14,378 nucleotides of DNA, from positions 1-14,378 of the forward strand of contig JAPKYG010000125.1 in assembly GCA_026394435.1 (NCBI GenBank), in the 5' to 3' direction. Both the position numbers and the translations under genes were made by a program. Below the pieces are notes generated by a model. That model had not been told where the DNA came from. It did no database searches and saw only the letters and a program-made list of their open reading frames with translations. Source of the stretch: Methanobacteriota archaeon. GTDB taxonomy: Archaea > Thermoplasmatota > E2 > DHVEG-1. Positions 6,027 to 12,747 of this stretch are shown in pieces; the stretch's first letter is position 1, and the number at the start of each line of letters is the position of its first letter.

Positions 6027-6209
6027 TCAAATAATCCAAGTAACATTAATACTTTTTTGGGAATGGCTTAAATATTTGGAAGAAAGCATGGCTAGAACAG
6101 AGAAGTAGTAAAGGGAATTACAAACCTCTTCTGGTTCTGGCTCATACAAACGGAACATACGAAAATAATAATTCGGAAATGAAAGAATAATGGGGAATTC
6201 ATACCCCAT
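6027..6209 (-). CDS. possible 60-aa leaderless protein in the gap before the KaiC-like operon
   Basis: The frame starts at an ATG with a TATAAAA-type box (6231-6240 on the minus strand) centred 27 nt upstream, the leaderless spacing used by other genes here. It begins MGYEFPIILSFPNYYFRMFR and contains LYEPEPEEVC. No stop interrupts it up to 6027, and the frame is open upstream as well, running antisense into the 6361 gene. It lacks a ribosome-binding site and a recognisable family, and its aromatic and serine content is not typical of a known fold. It could be chance. Of the 402-nt gap, the rest holds the cupin terminator and the promoter of the operon. Confidence 0.25.
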   Translation of the reverse strand: MGYEFPIILSFPNYYFRMFRLYEPEPEEVCNSLYYFSVLAMLSSKYLSHSQKSINVTWII

Positions 6210-6210
6210 T
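6189..6210. repeat. 7-bp inverted repeat within the 5959-6360 gap
   Basis: AATGGGG (6189-6195) and CCCCATT (6204-6210) are perfect complements around an 8-nt loop. The repeat overlaps the start of the possible 60-aa ORF, so it could hide or expose that start codon, or be an unrelated hairpin. Confidence 0.4.
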
Positions 6211-6287
6211 CGAGTGTTTCTACTGGACTTGGTTTTATATCTTGTAAACCATCCCCAACGGAAGTTTTCAAATTTCTGAACCTTAAG

Positions 6288-6297
6288 TTTTATATTA
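6288..6297 (+). promoter_or_regulatory. TATA box of the KaiC-like operon
   Basis: TTTATATTAT lies about 68 nt before the ATG at 6361. With a start about 25 nt downstream this leaves a leader of roughly 45 nt carrying GAGGAG 8 nt before the ATG. The preceding bases are part of the 17-nt sequence shared with 3864-3880. Confidence 0.5.
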
Positions 6298-6360
6298 TAC
6301 CAACGTATATCAAAGGCGAAAAGATTCACTCTAATAGTAAAAGGTTGAGGAGAAAGTGCT

Positions 6361-7119
6361 ATGCCAGTAAAAAAAGAAGTCTGTAGCACAGGCATTGAAG
6401 AACTTGATATGAAAATGTCCGGTGGTATTCCTTTGGGAAGTACCGTCCTTGTAACCGGGTGTAGTGGATCAGGGAAAACAACGATGTGCATGCAGTTCTT
6501 ATTCAATGGAGCAAGAAAAGGTGAACGCGGCGTCTTTTTCACGATTACTGAGCCTTTGTTTAAGCTTACCAAGAACCTAGAAGGATTTGCGTTCTATGAC
6601 AAGAAACTAATCGAGTCGGGCATGGTTAACATCATTGATTTACGTATTATCAGTGAGCGGTTAGGCTTAGACACAGAAAAATATACGGTAGAGGATGCAG
6701 GTGCACTACTGGATATCTTAAAAGACATCGCGGATGAGCTCGATGTCAAAAGATTGGTCATGGACTCTATTACTGCCCTCTGTTATCGGCTACAAACACG
6801 AGAAATGATTAGGGATTTTATCTTCAAACTCGGGACCTCTCTTGCAGTGATGAAATGTACTACGCTACTTACCTCTGAGGTTCCACCCCAGACATTCAAA
6901 TTCTCCCAGTATGAGATTGAGGAATTTATCTCTGATGGTATCCTCTTCCTGGGAGATCTCGAGAGGAAAGGGGATCTCATAAGAACCTTGCAGATTATAA
7001 AGATGCGAGGAACTGCACATTCGAGAACAAAGTTTGCATTGAATATTTCGGCTCAACGTGGTATTGAGTTGATACCTTTGTTAAAATCCACTGAGTTCGA
7101 ATCACTCTTGAAACGATAG
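6361..7119 (+). CDS. KaiC/RAD55-family RecA-fold ATPase, intact P-loop
   Basis: The 252-aa protein is a single KaiC-like domain. The opening (CSTGIEELDMKMSGGIPLGS) is the family lead-in. The Walker A is GCSGSGKTT at 33-41, E64 in TITEP is a candidate catalytic glutamate, and the Walker B is RLVMDSITAL with D135. The end (IIKMRGTAHSRTKFALNIS) is the usual KaiC/RAD55 tail. Archaeal relatives are thought to act in signal transduction, archaellum or gas-vesicle control, or recombination mediation. The gene leads a plus-strand operon in which the next two KaiC-like proteins lack key motifs, so this one is the likely ATP-using partner. SD GAGGAG precedes the ATG. ATPase activity is inferred. Confidence 0.93.
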   Translation: MPVKKEVCSTGIEELDMKMSGGIPLGSTVLVTGCSGSGKTTMCMQFLFNGARKGERGVFFTITEPLFKLTKNLEGFAFYDKKLIESGMVNIIDLRIISERLGLDTEKYTVEDAGALLDILKDIADELDVKRLVMDSITALCYRLQTREMIRDFIFKLGTSLAVMKCTTLLTSEVPPQTFKFSQYEIEEFISDGILFLGDLERKGDLIRTLQIIKMRGTAHSRTKFALNISAQRGIELIPLLKSTEFESLLKR

Positions 7120-7130
7120 GAGAGGAGAAT

Positions 7131-7706
7131 ATGGTAGACGCTGTTATAGAAGGTATTAGGGAACGGGTCTCTGCTGCAATTCAGGTGAATCAATCTGTTG
7201 GGATCCAGGTTCCTGAGAACAGACATGGGGACTTATTAGAGGCAGTTTTTAATTCCATGTGCAGAAACACGCATGACATATGGACGTTTGTCACCGTGAG
7301 TAAAACCTTTGATTACCTTGCAAAAACATTTAAAGAAAGCACTCGGCATCCTAACATCAAATTCATTGATTGTATCTCCCGTGCCGCCGGTATATCAGAT
7401 AATTCCAACAACTGCATCTTTCTTGAAAGCCCGGTGATGCTGGAAAATCTAATCCTGGAAATTATCAATAACTTCAAAGGCCAGAAACGTGATATCGATA
7501 AGTACATCGTCATCGACTCGCTTAGCGCCCTGATGATCTATAATGATCCAGAGATCATCAGAGAATTCATTTCACTGGTCATGAACAGAAGCAGGGCAGA
7601 AAACATCCATGTTGTTTCCATTCTCGTTGAAGAAGAGATGGATTCAAACAAACTGATCCAGCTCAACGATAAAATCATTGTTTTGCGTGACTCATTTATT
7701 GATTAG
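7131..7706 (+). CDS. KaiC-like protein lacking a Walker A motif
   Basis: This 191-aa protein follows the first ATPase by 11 nt, with GGAGAGGAG overlapping the upstream stop as its ribosome-binding site. A Walker B-like strand, YIVIDSLSALMIY at 125-137, and the following helix IREFISLVMNRSRAENIHVVSI match the second half of the KaiC/RAD55 fold. The first strand (SVGIQVPEN at 22-30) stands where the P-loop should be but carries no GxxxxGKT. The protein is about 60 residues shorter than the first gene product and lacks the C-terminal tail. It is therefore probably unable to bind ATP in the usual way, and may serve as a regulatory or structural partner. Halophile DUF7504-type proteins have a similar look; that comparison is tentative. 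Confidence 0.8.
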   Translation: MVDAVIEGIRERVSAAIQVNQSVGIQVPENRHGDLLEAVFNSMCRNTHDIWTFVTVSKTFDYLAKTFKESTRHPNIKFIDCISRAAGISDNSNNCIFLESPVMLENLILEIINNFKGQKRDIDKYIVIDSLSALMIYNDPEIIREFISLVMNRSRAENIHVVSILVEEEMDSNKLIQLNDKIIVLRDSFID

Positions 7707-7717
7707 AGAAGGGAACT

Positions 7718-8284
7718 ATGGAACAACCAGCCACTGAAAAAAAGCCAAACACAGACATTTCCTGGGAAGAGGATTTATCTGAAGAGGAGCAAATCGCGAA
7801 ATGGCGAGACAGTGCATTTCATGCAGCGTTAGAAAAACTCCAAGCAGAACACGGAAACACAGAGACTGTGATATGGACTGGTGAAGCGTTTGGCAGAGGA
7901 CTATATGCCTGTAGAGTAAAAGAGAAATCACTGGACTGGACCATCAAAGGATGGCGAGAGATAATAGAGGAAGACGTGTTTAAACCTCTAGGAACAGAGT
8001 TTACCTTCACGAAGATTTCACAAGATGTTGCAACAACATTTATGAATCGAGATCCGCTTAAACAAATGCATAAAGAAAGCACGGTTGCATCACTCTTCAA
8101 TTACGGAGTCATGCGTGGTCTGTTTCTCAGCGCGTTCCCAAAAGGGGAGCTTTTAATCAATGGATCAGAGACAGCGGATCAGCCAGAATTTATATTTAAG
8201 ATCCATGCATCGGCGAAAGATAGATTTGAACGTGAACGAGTGAAACGTGTGTTCACCACTTTGAAAAAAGATGACGGCGCCTGA
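7718..8284 (+). CDS. 188-aa protein of unknown function in the KaiC-like operon
   Basis: No family is recognised with confidence. The first 30 residues are acidic and look flexible (ISWEEDLSEEEQIAKW). From about residue 48 a mixed alpha/beta domain begins: TVIWTGEAFGRGLYACRV, then WTIKGWREIIEEDVFKPLG and TEFTFTKISQDVATTFMNRD, then a helix-rich stretch with NYGVMRGLFLSAFPKGELLINGS. There are no membrane segments and a single cysteine (about residue 65). It begins 11 nt after the preceding stop and overlaps the next gene by 14 nt, so co-translation is likely. Given the ATPase neighbours, a ligand-binding sensor or adaptor role is possible, but this is inference only. Confidence 0.85.
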   Translation: MEQPATEKKPNTDISWEEDLSEEEQIAKWRDSAFHAALEKLQAEHGNTETVIWTGEAFGRGLYACRVKEKSLDWTIKGWREIIEEDVFKPLGTEFTFTKISQDVATTFMNRDPLKQMHKESTVASLFNYGVMRGLFLSAFPKGELLINGSETADQPEFIFKIHASAKDRFERERVKRVFTTLKKDDGA

Positions 8285-9089
8285 GATAATGGCACGAGAA
8301 GCGTTCATTGATACCAATGTTCAAAAAAAAGAAGGTTTCATCCGTACAGGAATCGACAAGTTAGACCGATTGCTTGAGGGTGGAATCCCCGGTGGATTCA
8401 CGGTTGTTCTTCTAGGAAGTCCTGGCAGCAGCATCGAAATTCTAGTCAAACAGATTGCATCAGGTGGGATTGTCACCTATATCACCACTGAAGAAACAAA
8501 AGATGAAATTCTCGATACCATGCACCGGTTCAACTGGCCAATTCCAGAAATAGATTTTGTCGACATCTCAGAAAAATACTATTTAAATGTCCTGAAAGGC
8601 GAACAGAAACGAATCAGCATCTATGAACAGCGATCAAAATTGAAACTCAAAGAACTCATCGAGCTTGGATCAACGGAGATGCCGTCAACAGCGACAGCCA
8701 GTGAAGATTTTTTAGCGATATTATCGAATAGAACAAAAGATGTTGCTCCGAATAGAATTATCATTATCAACTCCCTTGATTTTTTCCTCAGCCAATACGA
8801 CCAGGAAGATGTACTCAGAACCGTTTTCGCTATCAAAGTGAATAACCTAAAGAATAAAGGCGCTCTTCTTATCGTGATGACAAAAGGAGTACACGGAGAA
8901 TTGTTTGAGCGGAAAATGGAAGGACTTGCTGACGCTGTCTTAGAGCTTGATGTCATCCAAAAAGGGTCATCGTTTGAGCGATACCTCTCCGTAAAAAAAA
9001 TGCGGAATTACGCAAAAAAGATAGGTATCGCACGCTACGTTATCGATGATAGCGGATTTGTTTTAGAAATGATTGAACGTATTATGTAA
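8271..9089 (+). CDS. KaiC/RAD55-like pseudo-ATPase (degenerate Walker A and B)
   Basis: The 272-aa protein has the family lead-in (IRTGIDKLDRLLEGGIPGG) and the closing VKKMRNYAKKIGIARYVIDD. The Walker A position reads GSPGSSIEI (49-57), missing the GKT/S lysine and threonine. The Walker B position reads RIIIINSLDFF (162-172), with Asn where Asp is expected. Both changes should abolish normal ATP hydrolysis. Residues 108-145 form a charged insertion that may be a coiled coil. Archaeal genomes carry annotated 'inactivated RecA-superfamily ATPases implicated in signal transduction', and this fits that description. The ATG at 8271 overlaps the previous gene by 14 nt; an in-frame ATG at 8289, 4 nt after the previous stop, is an alternative start. 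Confidence 0.88.
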   Translation: MTAPEIMAREAFIDTNVQKKEGFIRTGIDKLDRLLEGGIPGGFTVVLLGSPGSSIEILVKQIASGGIVTYITTEETKDEILDTMHRFNWPIPEIDFVDISEKYYLNVLKGEQKRISIYEQRSKLKLKELIELGSTEMPSTATASEDFLAILSNRTKDVAPNRIIIINSLDFFLSQYDQEDVLRTVFAIKVNNLKNKGALLIVMTKGVHGELFERKMEGLADAVLELDVIQKGSSFERYLSVKKMRNYAKKIGIARYVIDDSGFVLEMIERIM

Positions 9090-9116
9090 AAAAATTATCA
9101 CTTTTCAAGTCAATCG

Positions 9117-9122
9117 TTTTTT
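9117..9122 (+). terminator. T6 tract ending the KaiC-like operon
   Basis: A T6 tract 28 nt after the last stop is followed by a matching A-run, making a short hairpin that may work in both directions with 9124-9139. A second T6 lies at 9148-9153. Confidence 0.5.
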
Positions 9123-9123
9123 G

Positions 9124-9139
9124 AAAAAAAAGAAAAAAA
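9124..9139 (-). terminator. double oligo-T terminator of the beta-propeller gene
   Basis: On the minus strand T7 and T8 are separated by one base, about 20 nt after the stop of the secreted propeller gene. The convergent operon ends in the same 70-nt gap. Confidence 0.65.
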
Positions 9140-9159
9140 GAGGATGGTTTTTTCTGGTT

Positions 9160-10638
9160 TTATTGGAGTGTTACTGTCGAGAAGAAAATCTTTGCCGCGA
9201 CTGTTTTCGTTGCGCTTACTCCTTCATCACAGGTGGCATCCATTATTATGGAAGGCATCCCTATGAGAATTCCTAAGCCAATGCCTTTTGGTGCACCAGT
9301 TATAGTGAAACTCTGCCCGATGCCGAGAGTCGCTTGAGACCCAGAGAATTGTTTTGGAATTACGAACAGGCCGCCCTCAATTGCGATGTTGCAGACGACA
9401 TTTGTTGCGTCAGCATCTCCGATGTTATTAACGGTCACGGTGAAACCTTTTCCGCCAGTAATACTAATCGTCAATACTGGTTTTGGAATCACAGATGGAA
9501 TGTGTTTCCATATTCCACCGGTTGTTTCATCAGTGTTAAAGGCACCAGCCCAACCGATTTTCCCTTCAACAAAATCAAGGTTCATCATTTGTTTTCCAGC
9601 TTGTTCAGTGTAATCTGTCCAGCTGTAACCACCATCAAGACTATACGATGCTCCTGATTTTCCTGAGGCAGCTCCAGAGCTAATGTACATATTGTCTGTC
9701 CCAGGAATATAGGTCATGTCTGAGTCATAACAAGGTCCTGAATAGGTAATAGATTCCCAAGTGTCACCACCATCCCATGTTTCTGCTAGCAACGCATTTG
9801 CTGCAGAATTTAAATCAATCACAAGACCATTATTTGCATCTTTAAAGGTGGGTTTAATATACGCAGAAAGAGTGGTCTGAGCAACAGTCCAATCGAGACC
9901 TTTATCAATTGATTTGTAGACACGCCCCATATTAGTTCCAAACCAGATGGTATCTCCAATGACATCATAGTATCCTACGACACCAAATTCACCGGATAAG
10001 GGAGCGGGGATATTTGCCGAAGGAACACGAGTCCATGTGGTTCCACCATCAATGGTCGTATAAATCTCATAATATCCACCTACGGGATCGCCCATACACC
10101 AGCCGACATTTGCATCCCAGAAATGGACACAATTTGGGAATGACCCAGCGAGGTTATAATCTGCAGATGTTTGACGTGCCCAAGTGCTTCCACCGTTCGA
10201 TGTGTAATATATTCCTTGAACTCCCCCTGATGCTGCAAACATTGGAATCCACGCGGTGTTTTCATCGAGGGCAAAAATCATTGCGGATCTTAACCCATCA
10301 GCACCAAAGACGACGCCAGATGTCCAAGTAGTACCACCGTCGATAGTTTTCGTAAAGTCTTGACAAGGTGAAGTCGAAGATAGTCCATCATAAGCAACTG
10401 CCCATACGATATTTTCGTCAACACAATGCACATAGTTTATGCCACGGCTTGGGTCTGGAAAGCCAGTTGCTTGCTCAATCCATTCCGGGTCCATAAATAT
10501 GTTTTTTGGTTCTGAAGGCGCTATTTTCGCTAAGGATGTTTTAGAGGTCGCTGCTGTTACCGGCATGACAAATGCCAAAGCAACAGCAATTACTATAACA
10601 GCTTCTAACAATGTTTTTGCTTTGTTTATGCTTTTCAT
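9160..10638 (-). CDS. secreted Asp-box (BNR/YCF48-like) beta-propeller protein
   Basis: The 492-aa protein has an N-terminal hydrophobic segment (about residues 9-28) ending in VTAA, consistent with a cleaved signal peptide. Six Asp-box motifs follow: TIDGGTTW 98, TSNGGSTW 146, TIDGGTTW 195, SIDKGLDW 243, TWDGGDTW 287 and SLDGGYSW 333. They recur every 44-49 residues, as in sortilin/YCF48-type propellers. From about residue 388 a beta-sandwich resembling CARDB runs to the end (VLTISITGGKGFTVTVNNIG). These repeats are structural and do not define an enzyme. The protein probably sits outside the cell and binds or displays something unknown. SD GGGGAAG precedes the ATG, and a strong TATA lies at 10665-10676. 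Confidence 0.88.
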   Translation of the reverse strand: MKSINKAKTLLEAVIVIAVALAFVMPVTAATSKTSLAKIAPSEPKNIFMDPEWIEQATGFPDPSRGINYVHCVDENIVWAVAYDGLSSTSPCQDFTKTIDGGTTWTSGVVFGADGLRSAMIFALDENTAWIPMFAASGGVQGIYYTSNGGSTWARQTSADYNLAGSFPNCVHFWDANVGWCMGDPVGGYYEIYTTIDGGTTWTRVPSANIPAPLSGEFGVVGYYDVIGDTIWFGTNMGRVYKSIDKGLDWTVAQTTLSAYIKPTFKDANNGLVIDLNSAANALLAETWDGGDTWESITYSGPCYDSDMTYIPGTDNMYISSGAASGKSGASYSLDGGYSWTDYTEQAGKQMMNLDFVEGKIGWAGAFNTDETTGGIWKHIPSVIPKPVLTISITGGKGFTVTVNNIGDADATNVVCNIAIEGGLFVIPKQFSGSQATLGIGQSFTITGAPKGIGLGILIGMPSIIMDATCDEGVSATKTVAAKIFFSTVTLQ

Positions 10639-10664
10639 AAAATCTTCCCCATATTCTTTTATAT

Positions 10665-10676
10665 ACTATATATATT
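10665..10676 (-). promoter_or_regulatory. TATA box of the beta-propeller gene
   Basis: The minus strand holds an AATATATATAGT stretch followed by TATATAAAAG. Transcription would start near 10645-10650, with a short leader carrying GGGGAAG. Confidence 0.5.
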
Positions 10677-10830
10677 ACTTTATTTAAATGTTTCGGCATA
10701 GAAAGGGAGCTTTTCATTATTTAACTTACTCTTATAATGTGATCATTTAGTGGAATTTTTAAGGATCGTTAACGGTTTTCCCAGAGTTTAATAACCATCC
10801 TGAAATATTAAACATACAGGTGTTTCACAA

Positions 10831-10839
10831 TTTTTTTTT
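10831..10839 (+). terminator. orphan T9 tract upstream of radA
   Basis: Nine T follow a weak stem (TGAAA and TTTCA arms at 10801-10826) in the 287-nt gap between the propeller gene and radA. No gene on this strand ends just before it. It could end a small RNA from 10690-10830 or shield radA from upstream transcription. The rest of this gap holds the two promoters and nothing else that can be recognised. Confidence 0.35.
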
Positions 10840-10878
10840 AGGATAAAGCCACTCTATACTTTCAGTCTCCTTGACCAC

Positions 10879-10892
10879 ATGTTTATAAACAT
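10879..10892 (+). promoter_or_regulatory. perfect 14-bp palindrome over the radA TATA box
   Basis: ATGTTTATAAACAT is fully self-complementary and contains the TATA box TTTATAAA. Transcription would start near 10910, just before the GGGAG ribosome-binding site (10916-10920) and ATG (10926). Its position suggests an operator that would block TBP binding, although TATA boxes can be partly palindromic by chance. Confidence 0.5.
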
Positions 10893-10925
10893 CTTTCTCG
10901 TTTCTCTTTACAAAAGGGAGCTCTT

Positions 10926-11885
10926 ATGGGAAAAGATAAGGTGAATGAGTCACCACTCAGTGATTTACCTGGTGTTGGTCCTGCAATTGCGGATAAGTTG
11001 ATTGAAGCAGGGTACGCAGATATGATGAGCATTGCTGTTTCGTCACCAAGGGAATTATCAGATGTTGCAGAGATCGGTGAACCGACCGCTGCAAAAATCA
11101 TTCAAGCAGCACGAAAACAAGCAGATATTGGTAGTTTTGAGACAGGGACTGCACTGCTTGAACGCCGTTCAAAAATCGGGTCTATTACTACCGGATCTAA
11201 AACATTTGATGAACTGATGGGTGGGAAAGGATTTGATAGCCAAGCAATCACCGAACTGTTTGGCGAGTTTGGCTCAGGTAAAACCCAACTGGTTCATCAG
11301 ATGTGTGTGAACGCTCAACTCCCAAAAGAGAAAGGCGGATTAGACAGCCATGTCTTCTACATTGACACAGAAAACACATTCCGGCCGAATCGTATCATCC
11401 AGATGGCGGAGGCATATGAACTTGATCCGGATGAAGTGTTAAATAAGATTCATGTTGCCCGTGCATATAACTCCAGTCATCAGATGCTGCTGGTGGATAA
11501 GGTTATGGAACTTTCCAAAGAGTTTTCTCCACGATTGTTAATTGTTGATTCTCTCACCAGTCAGTTCCGTGCAGAATATGTCGGCAGAGGCGCGCTTGCG
11601 GACCGACAGCAGAAACTGAATAAACATATGCATGATCTCCTCCGCTGGAGTGATCTTAACAATGGTGTTGTCGTAGTAACCAATCAGGTTGCTGCAAAAC
11701 CAGATGCCTTCTTTGGTGATCCAACACGACCGATCGGGGGGCACATCGTCGGACATACCGCAACGTTCCGGCTCTATCTACGGAAAAGCAAAGGCGGGAA
11801 ACGGATCGCAAGACTCATTGACTCCCCACATCTCCCCGAAGGAGAGGCAGTATTTTCTGTCAGCGAAATAGGCATTAGAGATTAA
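10926..11885 (+). CDS. radA: DNA repair and recombination protein RadA
   Basis: RadA is the archaeal Rad51/RecA recombinase that forms filaments on single-stranded DNA and drives strand exchange. The 319-aa length is typical. An N-terminal helix-hairpin-helix domain (DLPGVGPAIADKLIEAGY, 13-30, then AEIGEPTAAKII) precedes the polymerisation motif GSFETGTALLERR. The core has Walker A GEFGSGKTQ (113-121), Walker B RLLIVDSLTS with D198, and VVVTNQVAAKPD ahead of the DNA-binding loop L2. The ending SEIGIRD is usual for the family. The start has GGGAG 5 nt upstream and the TATA box lies in a 14-bp palindrome. It is convergent with the coiled-coil membrane gene, and its stop codon runs into an A19 tract. 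All key residues are present. Confidence 0.98.
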   Translation: MGKDKVNESPLSDLPGVGPAIADKLIEAGYADMMSIAVSSPRELSDVAEIGEPTAAKIIQAARKQADIGSFETGTALLERRSKIGSITTGSKTFDELMGGKGFDSQAITELFGEFGSGKTQLVHQMCVNAQLPKEKGGLDSHVFYIDTENTFRPNRIIQMAEAYELDPDEVLNKIHVARAYNSSHQMLLVDKVMELSKEFSPRLLIVDSLTSQFRAEYVGRGALADRQQKLNKHMHDLLRWSDLNNGVVVVTNQVAAKPDAFFGDPTRPIGGHIVGHTATFRLYLRKSKGGKRIARLIDSPHLPEGEAVFSVSEIGIRD

Positions 11886-11902
11886 AAAAAAAAAAAAAAA
11901 AA
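11884..11902 (-). terminator. T19 terminator overlapping the radA stop codon
   Basis: Nineteen consecutive A on the plus strand, beginning within the radA TAA, read as T19 on the minus strand six nt after the coiled-coil gene's stop. This is a strong oligo-T terminator for the minus operon. No comparable T tract ends radA on the plus strand nearby. Confidence 0.75.
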
Positions 11903-11908
11903 GGTGCC

Positions 11909-12661
11909 TTATCCTTCTTTTCGTTCATACGGTACCGGGGTGATTTGTACTGACGGTGTTTTTAGCGGCATCGTAAAGTAAGGACGCAACGAACTTCGAG
12001 AGCGAGTCCGAACCATCTTCAACATCGCAGATCCAATGAGAAGAACACCAACAAGAAAGAGAAACAGGGGGGAGAGCAGAACCGCTTTCTGATTGATTGC
12101 AACAAGAATCGCGATGGTAAACGCAAGAAGACCGCCGATGATACCAGTAAACTCAATAGGAATCTCCATAGCACCCAGTCTCATCACAAACGGCTCTCGT
12201 CGTTCCGTTCGTGCCAACCGCAGCTCCATTGTTGTATTCATCTGCGACATCGCTTTGTGTACTGTCTGAAGGTCTGCTGTTACCGCCATGTTCATCTTCT
12301 CGACAACTACAAGTTGTTCTTTGAGAAGACCGAGTTCTTGCTCTTGTTTCACCAGCACGTTATGCAGAAGACTCAATTCACCATCAAGCGCTTGTGCAAG
12401 CTCGCTTGCATTCTTCTTTTTTACATTTAAAATTAGTTTCTCGACCGGGCCTTCCATCGTAACAAGATGAACGCTATCAGATTCTATCGTTCCGATGGAT
12501 AATCGTTTCTCCACAGCAGATAACCGCGAACTCACACTTGTGGTTGACTGTTCTATCTTGCGAATCCAGCTCCCTAGTGACTGTAGATTTTCCCCTGAAG
12601 AAGGGTCTGCAGGTATCACTTTCTTTTTAAGTAAATTCTCCCTCTTTTTCCTCACTAACAT
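11909..12661 (-). CDS. coiled-coil protein with two C-terminal membrane helices
   Basis: The 250-aa protein starts with a basic segment (LVRKKRENLLKKK). A long helical region of about 25-155 follows, with heptad-like hydrophobics and many Glu, Gln and Lys residues, consistent with a coiled coil. Two membrane helices come next, about 171-189 (FTGIIGGLLAFTIAILVAI) and 193-214 (AVLLSPLFLFLVGVLLIGSA), then a basic tail of about 35 residues. No family is recognised. It is downstream of the pilin-like gene on the same strand, 86 nt away, with GGGAGGAG before its ATG. A role as membrane anchor or assembly partner of a pilus-like structure is a guess from this position. Confidence 0.8.
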   Translation of the reverse strand: MLVRKKRENLLKKKVIPADPSSGENLQSLGSWIRKIEQSTTSVSSRLSAVEKRLSIGTIESDSVHLVTMEGPVEKLILNVKKKNASELAQALDGELSLLHNVLVKQEQELGLLKEQLVVVEKMNMAVTADLQTVHKAMSQMNTTMELRLARTERREPFVMRLGAMEIPIEFTGIIGGLLAFTIAILVAINQKAVLLSPLFLFLVGVLLIGSAMLKMVRTRSRSSLRPYFTMPLKTPSVQITPVPYERKEG

Positions 12662-12747
12662 ACGTTACTCCTCCCAGTATAACTCGAATTCGATTCAACA
12701 CTAACCTATTGAATAATCGATGTACGAAACTCGCTCTTTTCGAAACT

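Noticed and set aside
6210..6572. Full 181-aa minus ORF reaching into the first KaiC-like gene
   Set aside because: Its first part is antisense to a conserved ATPase; only the last 60 codons, with their own TATA spacing, are worth keeping as a weak candidate.
10688..10750. 20-codon plus ORF 25 nt after a TATA-like run
   Set aside because: Too short and in AT-rich sequence where such matches arise often; no supporting feature.
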